Source of the DNA: Pseudobdellovibrio sp. | GTDB lineage: Bacteria > Bdellovibrionota > Bdellovibrionia > Bdellovibrionales > Bdellovibrionaceae | Direction of reading: 5' to 3' | DNA: 32,721 nt | NCBI GenBank assembly: GCA_025449725.1 | Contig: JANWIU010000021.1 | Location: 1-32,721 of the forward strand | In this document: positions 29,230 through 32,721 of the stretch, piece after piece | Layout: each line of letters opens with the position of its first letter | Numbering within the stretch: position 1 is the stretch's first letter | The notes under the pieces: generated by a model | Database searches by the model: none | Seen by the model: the letters and a program-made list of their open reading frames with translations, nothing else | Told to the model about the DNA's origin: nothing | Translations under genes and position numbers: made by a program

Positions 29230-29402
29230 TTTAATTTATTGTCTTCTTTTTCGATGTCCAATTTTTCACATTGGTCTTGAAGATCCGGTAAAGACTTTTG
29301 AGCTTGATCGTACTCTTCCTTCGTTACGCGGCCCTGTTTCAAATTAAGTTCCAACAAACGTTTATCGAGTTTCAAAGTTTCTAAAGCTTTATTTAATGAC
29401 AT
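29226..29402 (-). CDS. Small cytoplasmic protein, 58 residues, SHOCT-like
   Basis: Begins MSLNKALETLKLDKRLLELN with GGAG six bases before the ATG and ends in TAG that interlocks with the TAA stop of the transpeptidase gene (CTAA, 29226-29229). The sequence is helical and highly charged. Its middle, LKQGRVTKEEYDQAQKSL, has the G-x-[IV]-T-x-E-E-[FY] pattern of SHOCT-type short C-terminal motifs, and a single Cys45 follows. Fourth gene of the minus-strand run SppA, HIT, rhomboid, this gene, after a 61-base gap that could hold its own promoter (TTGTAT, 16 bases, TATAGG). Shorter than common gene-finding limits but well supported by start, ribosome site and codon pattern. Confidence 0.72.
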   Translation of the reverse strand: MSLNKALETLKLDKRLLELNLKQGRVTKEEYDQAQKSLPDLQDQCEKLDIEKEDNKLN

Positions 29403-29463
29403 CTTTTTCTCCGTAATAGCCTATATTGTGAGCAACAAGGTATACAACCAAATATCCCGAAAA

Positions 29464-30210
29464 TCAATTCCAGTATTTAGGGCCCGAATCTTTTTTATCG
29501 GCCTTTTCGTTATCGACAACCAATCTGAGAGAAGTTCCACTCTTTTTCAGCTTTGTTTTGGTTACACGCAGTTTTAGGCGGGTGTGAGCCCATAAAAACA
29601 TGAATCCCACAACAGCTCCGCCCAAATGGGCTAAATAAGCTACTTCTCCACCACTGAATCCAGAGGTTAGCAGGGAAGAAAGATCTAAAGCTGCTGCAAT
29701 CAGGGCAAAGTGTTTAGCCTTTAACGGGAAAAATCCCATGAAATAAATAACCCGTTCAGAAAATACAATCCCGTAAGCCACCAAAAGACCGAATAATGCC
29801 CCTGAGGCACCCATTACCGGCATGACTAGCGGAGTGTGGTCTCCTGAAAAAATAGCGTATAAAGCCACACCGATACAATAAACAAGGGCCGCACCTACGC
29901 CACAGGTGAAATAGTAAATACTAAAAAATTTCGTACCCCAATGGCGCTCAAGTTCGCTTCCCACTAACCACAACATCAATCCATTAAAAAAAATATGAAA
30001 CGGAGAAAGAGCATGGAAGAACATGTAAGTAAACGTCTGCCACATCCAGAAGTTATTAACCACTTTATCCGGATGAAGAATAAACCAAGTGCTGATGTTC
30101 AGCCCCGCAAATCGTTCGAGAACTATTTGAACAACAAGCCAGATCGCCCCGGTGACAATCAAAAGTTTTTTTACTAACGGAGTCAGTGGCGCCATTTGAA
30201 CTTGATTCAT
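29464..30210 (-). CDS. Rhomboid-family intramembrane serine protease
   Basis: 248 residues with six or seven membrane helices. Catalytic dyad: Ser136 in GASGALFG and His195 in AHLGGAVVGF; the oxyanion-side His and Asn are in 'HALSPFHIFFNGLMLWLVGSELERHWG' (66-92). These are the full rhomboid signatures, so it should be active, cutting single-pass membrane proteins near the outer face of the inner membrane. A C-terminal cytoplasmic tail of about 35 basic residues follows. Start overlaps the HIT gene by 4 bases. Grouped with sppA, another membrane protease. Confidence 0.93.
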   Translation of the reverse strand: MNQVQMAPLTPLVKKLLIVTGAIWLVVQIVLERFAGLNISTWFILHPDKVVNNFWMWQTFTYMFFHALSPFHIFFNGLMLWLVGSELERHWGTKFFSIYYFTCGVGAALVYCIGVALYAIFSGDHTPLVMPVMGASGALFGLLVAYGIVFSERVIYFMGFFPLKAKHFALIAAALDLSSLLTSGFSGGEVAYLAHLGGAVVGFMFLWAHTRLKLRVTKTKLKKSGTSLRLVVDNEKADKKDSGPKYWN

Positions 30211-30755
30211 GACTCAACTCCTTTAAAAAATTCTGCGAAACTTTTATAAGATTCTTCTACGGTTTCAATCACAACCTTTGTTTCTGCAATCAGCGGGAAA
30301 AAGTTAACATCACCTGTCCATCGCGGAACCACATGATAATGCAAATGATCCGGAATGCCCGCCCCCGCGCTGGAGCCGTGATTCAAACCGATGTTCAGAC
30401 CGGTCGGCTGATAAACAGCATTGATGGCTTCGACCGCCAGACGAATCATATAGTGAAGATCGGTAAATTCATCCGGAGATAATTTTAATAAATCCCCGCA
30501 GTGACGAAGCGGCAATACCAGCAAGTGACCGTTATTATAAGGAAACTTATTGAGAACAATCTGGGTGTGTTTAGATTTAAAAACACACAATGTTTCAGAA
30601 GACGCCGGTGCCTCAGCAGAACGGCAAAAAACGCAGCCGGATTCTTTTATCTCTTTGCGTACATACTTCTTGCGGTTAGGACGAAAGAAAACCTGGCGCT
30701 CTAACGGCCACTTAGATTTTTTCTTACTTTTTACCTTTGATTTTTTTGCTTTCAA
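30207..30755 (-). CDS. HIT-family protein (nucleotide hydrolase or phosphorylase-like)
   Basis: 182 residues: a strongly basic N-terminus (MKAKKSKVKSKKKSK...RPNRKKYVRKEIKE, about 35 residues), then a zinc knuckle CVFC at 41-44, and the HIT domain with 'IVLNKFPYNNGHLLVLPLRHCGDLLKLS' and the histidine triad DHLHYHVVPRW at 136-146 (His137, His139, His141). His139 or His141 forms the nucleotidyl intermediate. The PYNNGHLLV and HGSSAGAGIPDHLHYHVVPRW segments match the bacterial Ap4A-phosphorylase-like HIT group. The basic tail might bind RNA. Begins 3 bases after sppA and overlaps the rhomboid gene. Confidence 0.9.
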   Translation of the reverse strand: MKAKKSKVKSKKKSKWPLERQVFFRPNRKKYVRKEIKESGCVFCRSAEAPASSETLCVFKSKHTQIVLNKFPYNNGHLLVLPLRHCGDLLKLSPDEFTDLHYMIRLAVEAINAVYQPTGLNIGLNHGSSAGAGIPDHLHYHVVPRWTGDVNFFPLIAETKVVIETVEESYKSFAEFFKGVES

Positions 30756-30758
30756 AGC

Positions 30759-31739
30759 TTACTCCCAGTAACCCGGCATAATGAACATTGGCTGATTTAA
30801 ATACTTTGTTTTTAAAACACCTTTCAAAAGCTCTTTTGCCACGCCTTCGGCAGAAGCCTTGGTACCGAAAAACGATTTTACACCGGTAACTGAATTCAAA
30901 TCATCTTCTTCATCATCACGAAGTTCAAGAATGTCCCAAAAACTGATTTTTTCTTTTTTTGGTTTAAAAATTTTGTAATCGCCTTCTTTTAATCCGGCCA
31001 TTCGGGCCACCATTTTTACTGCGTCTTCGTAAGTACCTTCTGCATCGGCAAACTTAACTGCAACCGCTCTTGAGCCGGTCATCACACGGCCATCTGCGTA
31101 TTGAGTGACCGCTTCAAGAGGAAGATTCCTTGCCTTTGCAACCGTACCGCGAAACTGATCATAAACTTCAGATATCATATCCTGAAAGAGCGCGCGCTCA
31201 TCGTCACGCATTGGGCGGTATTCAGATCCGGAGTCTTTGAATTTACCTGAGGTAATGGTGTATCGTTGAATCTTGGCCCAATCATAAAGTCCTTCAAGAT
31301 TCGCGAACTCCATGATCACACCGATCGATCCCACCATTGCTCCGGGAGCAACGACAATTTTATCGCAAGCCAATGCTGCATAGTAACCGCCGCTGGCCAT
31401 GAGCCCCGTCGTCACGCAAACGATTGGCTTTTTTGTTTCTCGTTTGGTTCGTAAAATTTCGTAATAGAGTTCCTGTGACGGACCAACAGCTCCCCCTGGG
31501 GAGTTCACATCAATAATGATGGCCTTTACCGTGTCGTCTTTCGCATATTTTTTAAGAGTATGGAGAAACTTTTTTCCATTCATGATGACGCCGTTAATTT
31601 CGAGGCTTAAAATTTCATTTCTCGAAAGGCGTGCTGTTTCGTCATCTTGATATGTTTTATAAGAACGATAGGCAACTAAACCGATAAAAATAATTAAGAG
31701 GCCTGCAACAAATTTTTTTCTAAATGACCAAGGTTTCAT
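30759..31739 (-). CDS. sppA: Signal peptide peptidase SppA, short form
   Basis: 326 residues from the ATG at 31739 (an in-frame ATG ten codons upstream is less likely; AGAGGGG precedes the chosen one). N-terminal membrane anchor at about 8-26, then the ClpP-like protease domain: 'VKAIIIDVNSPGGAVGPSQELYYEI' , 'TTGLMASGGYYAALACDKIVVAPGAMVGSIGVI' with nucleophile Ser116, and general base Lys166 in 'ITSGKFKDSGSEYRPM'. This is the Ser-Lys dyad of the single-domain SppA (SohB/B. subtilis type). It degrades cleaved signal peptides in the inner membrane. First gene after the rpsA terminator in a protease-rich operon with HIT and rhomboid genes. Confidence 0.93.
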   Translation of the reverse strand: MKPWSFRKKFVAGLLIIFIGLVAYRSYKTYQDDETARLSRNEILSLEINGVIMNGKKFLHTLKKYAKDDTVKAIIIDVNSPGGAVGPSQELYYEILRTKRETKKPIVCVTTGLMASGGYYAALACDKIVVAPGAMVGSIGVIMEFANLEGLYDWAKIQRYTITSGKFKDSGSEYRPMRDDERALFQDMISEVYDQFRGTVAKARNLPLEAVTQYADGRVMTGSRAVAVKFADAEGTYEDAVKMVARMAGLKEGDYKIFKPKKEKISFWDILELRDDEEDDLNSVTGVKSFFGTKASAEGVAKELLKGVLKTKYLNQPMFIMPGYWE

Positions 31740-31780
31740 ATTACCCCTCTGTAGGTGACCCTTAATCATAAAATAAAAAT

Positions 31781-31805
31781 AAAAAAAGGGTACCTATCGG
31801 CACCC
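31781..31805 (-). terminator. Rho-independent terminator after rpsA
   Basis: On the minus strand GGGTGCC-GATA-GGTACCC (31788-31805), one internal mismatch, followed by TTTTTTT and further T-rich sequence. The plus strand also has TTTTT after the stem. Confidence 0.85.
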
Positions 31806-31817
31806 TTTTTCAGTGAA

Positions 31818-31851
31818 ATTGTCTTGGTGCGTAGCACGCCCCAAAGACAAT
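31818..31851 (-). terminator. Second hairpin in the rpsA 3' untranslated region
   Basis: ATTGTCTTGG (31818-31827) pairs with CCAAAGACAAT (31841-31851) with one extra A, and the inner bases add GTGC/GCAC with a small bulge. It begins 5 bases after the rpsA stop and precedes the true terminator; a likely 3'-end protecting structure. Confidence 0.5.
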
Positions 31852-31855
31852 GTTA

Positions 31856-32721
31856 CTAGTTTTTGTCAGTTTTCATATTTTTAAGCTGATCGCCGAACAT
31901 GTCACCAAAGCTGGTTTTTGAAGTCGAAGACGCTTTTTTAGCGTAATCTTCTACGTCAGCTTTTTGTTCACGAAGTTTAACTAACTTAGAAGATAAACCG
32001 ATTTTACGGGCATCTTTGTCGATAGAGATAACTTCTGCTTTCAATGTTTGACCTGGCTTAACAAAATCTTCAACGTTTTGAACTTTTTCAGTTGTTAATT
32101 CAGAAATATGAACCAAACCTTCGATGTCTGCAGCTAACTCAACGAAAGCGCCGAAATCTGTAGTTTTAGTAACTTTAACATCGTGCTGAGTGCCGATGCC
32201 GTATTTACCTTCGATTTGAGACCAAGGATCACCTTCAAGTTGTTTAACACCTAAAGAGAATCTTTCGTTCTCAGAATCAACGCCTAAAACAACCGCTCTG
32301 ATTTTTTGTCCTTTTGCGAACATTTCAGAAGGGTGATTTACACGTTTAGTCCAAGAGAAGTCAGAGATGTGAACAAGTCCATCGATACCTTCTTCAATAC
32401 CAACAAAGATACCGAAATCAGTAACAGACTTAACTTCACCTTCAATGATGGTTCCTGGCTGGTAAGATTCTTTCATCTCAACCCAAGGGTTGGTTTGAAG
32501 CTGTTTCATACCTAAGCTGATGCGGCGGTTTTCAGAGTCGATTTCAAGTACTTGAACTTCAACTTCTTGACCAACTTCAACAACTTGGTTCGCGTGTTTC
32601 ACACGTTTAGTCCAAGACATTTCAGAAACGTGGATTAAACCTTCAACGCCGTCACCTAATTCAACAAATGCACCGTATTCAGCAACAGATACAACTTTGC
32701 CTTTTACGCGTGTTCCGATTG
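31856..32721 (-). CDS. rpsA: 30S ribosomal protein S1, C-terminal part; 5' end outside window
   Basis: The frame is open to the window edge; the visible 288 residues are the C-terminal part and the Met at 32620 is internal. Three S1 (OB-fold) RNA-binding repeats can be read: 'GTRVKGKVVSVAEYGAFVELGDGVEGLIHVSEMSWTKR...', 'GTIIEGEVKSVTDFGIFVGIEEGIDGLVHISDFSWTKR...' and 'GTQHDVKVTKTTDFGAFVELAADIEGLVHISEL...', each with the DFG.FV core and a closing 'RRISLGMKQL'-like strand. The repeats joined by NPW/DPW linkers match true S1. A charged tail follows (KTSFGDMFGDQLKNMKTDKN). Codon choice looks narrower than in the neighbours, as expected for a highly expressed gene. Ends with two hairpins. Confidence 0.95.
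   Translation of the reverse strand, partial: IGTRVKGKVVSVAEYGAFVELGDGVEGLIHVSEMSWTKRVKHANQVVEVGQEVEVQVLEIDSENRRISLGMKQLQTNPWVEMKESYQPGTIIEGEVKSVTDFGIFVGIEEGIDGLVHISDFSWTKRVNHPSEMFAKGQKIRAVVLGVDSENERFSLGVKQLEGDPWSQIEGKYGIGTQHDVKVTKTTDFGAFVELAADIEGLVHISELTTEKVQNVEDFVKPGQTLKAEVISIDKDARKIGLSSKLVKLREQKADVEDYAKKASSTSKTSFGDMFGDQLKNMKTDKN

Noticed and set aside
1..32721. CRISPR arrays, tRNA genes, insertion sequences or prophage
   Set aside because: No regularly spaced repeats, no cloverleaf with a T-loop signature, no transposase, integrase or phage protein was seen on either strand.

Overview
The window comes from a Gram-negative bacterium: it encodes an Lgt lipoprotein lipidating enzyme, an LpxH-like phosphoesterase, two predicted outer-membrane beta-barrels ending in Phe, a LolD/FtsX-type ABC system and many signal-peptide proteins. 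The gene set (menaquinone-pathway MenB, GreB, orphan FliL, L,D-transpeptidase, many lineage-specific secreted proteins, very tight gene packing, moderately AT-rich DNA by eye) most resembles Bdellovibrio and its relatives (Bdellovibrionota). That placement is inference; no rRNA gene is present to settle it. I see no insertion sequence, prophage, CRISPR array or tRNA. No gene-free stretch exceeds 300 bases; the longest (16419-16674, 256 bases) holds a long imperfect inverted repeat.

Layout. 1-1719: 3' end of an oligopeptide-binding protein, then an ankyrin-repeat lipoprotein. 1737-4820: a minus-strand operon (class II aldolase, MtnA, MtnP) divergent from a compact MTA/SAH-type nucleosidase. 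Together these look like a salvage module for methylthioadenosine and/or 5'-deoxyadenosine of the DHAP-shunt type. 4839-6004: a single-domain cyclic-nucleotide-binding protein translationally coupled to an LpxH-like phosphoesterase. 6024-8665: three secreted proteins of unknown role and a short His-rich CDF metal transporter. 8802-12116: a DEAD-box helicase, a helical exported protein and a secreted protein with a zinc-protease HExxH motif. 12215-15085: a DUF3299 protein, LolD-like ATPase, FtsX-like permease and GreB in one operon. 15165-19576: hisS, a secreted dienelactone-hydrolase-like protein, lgt and menB. 19591-22922: two beta-barrel proteins, a small secreted protein and an RsmB-like rRNA methyltransferase. 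23021-25867: nrdR, nusB, two unknown genes and a PEP-synthase regulatory kinase/phosphorylase. 25930-29402: a LysR regulator, an exported membrane-anchored protein, FliL, an L,D-transpeptidase and a 58-residue protein. 29464-32721: rhomboid protease, HIT protein, SppA and the 3' part of rpsA.

Structural observations outside the genes: two convergent gene pairs carry short tandem duplications of one gene's last codons, and in both the extra copy supplies the stop codon of the facing gene; a third pair still has interlocked stop codons. There is a roughly 130-base inverted-repeat element after hisS, a GC-rich two-level palindrome after the PEP-synthase regulator gene, and several unit-leading genes with no visible Shine-Dalgarno. 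I did not find a clearly new multi-gene system; the most coherent functional module is the nucleoside-salvage cluster.
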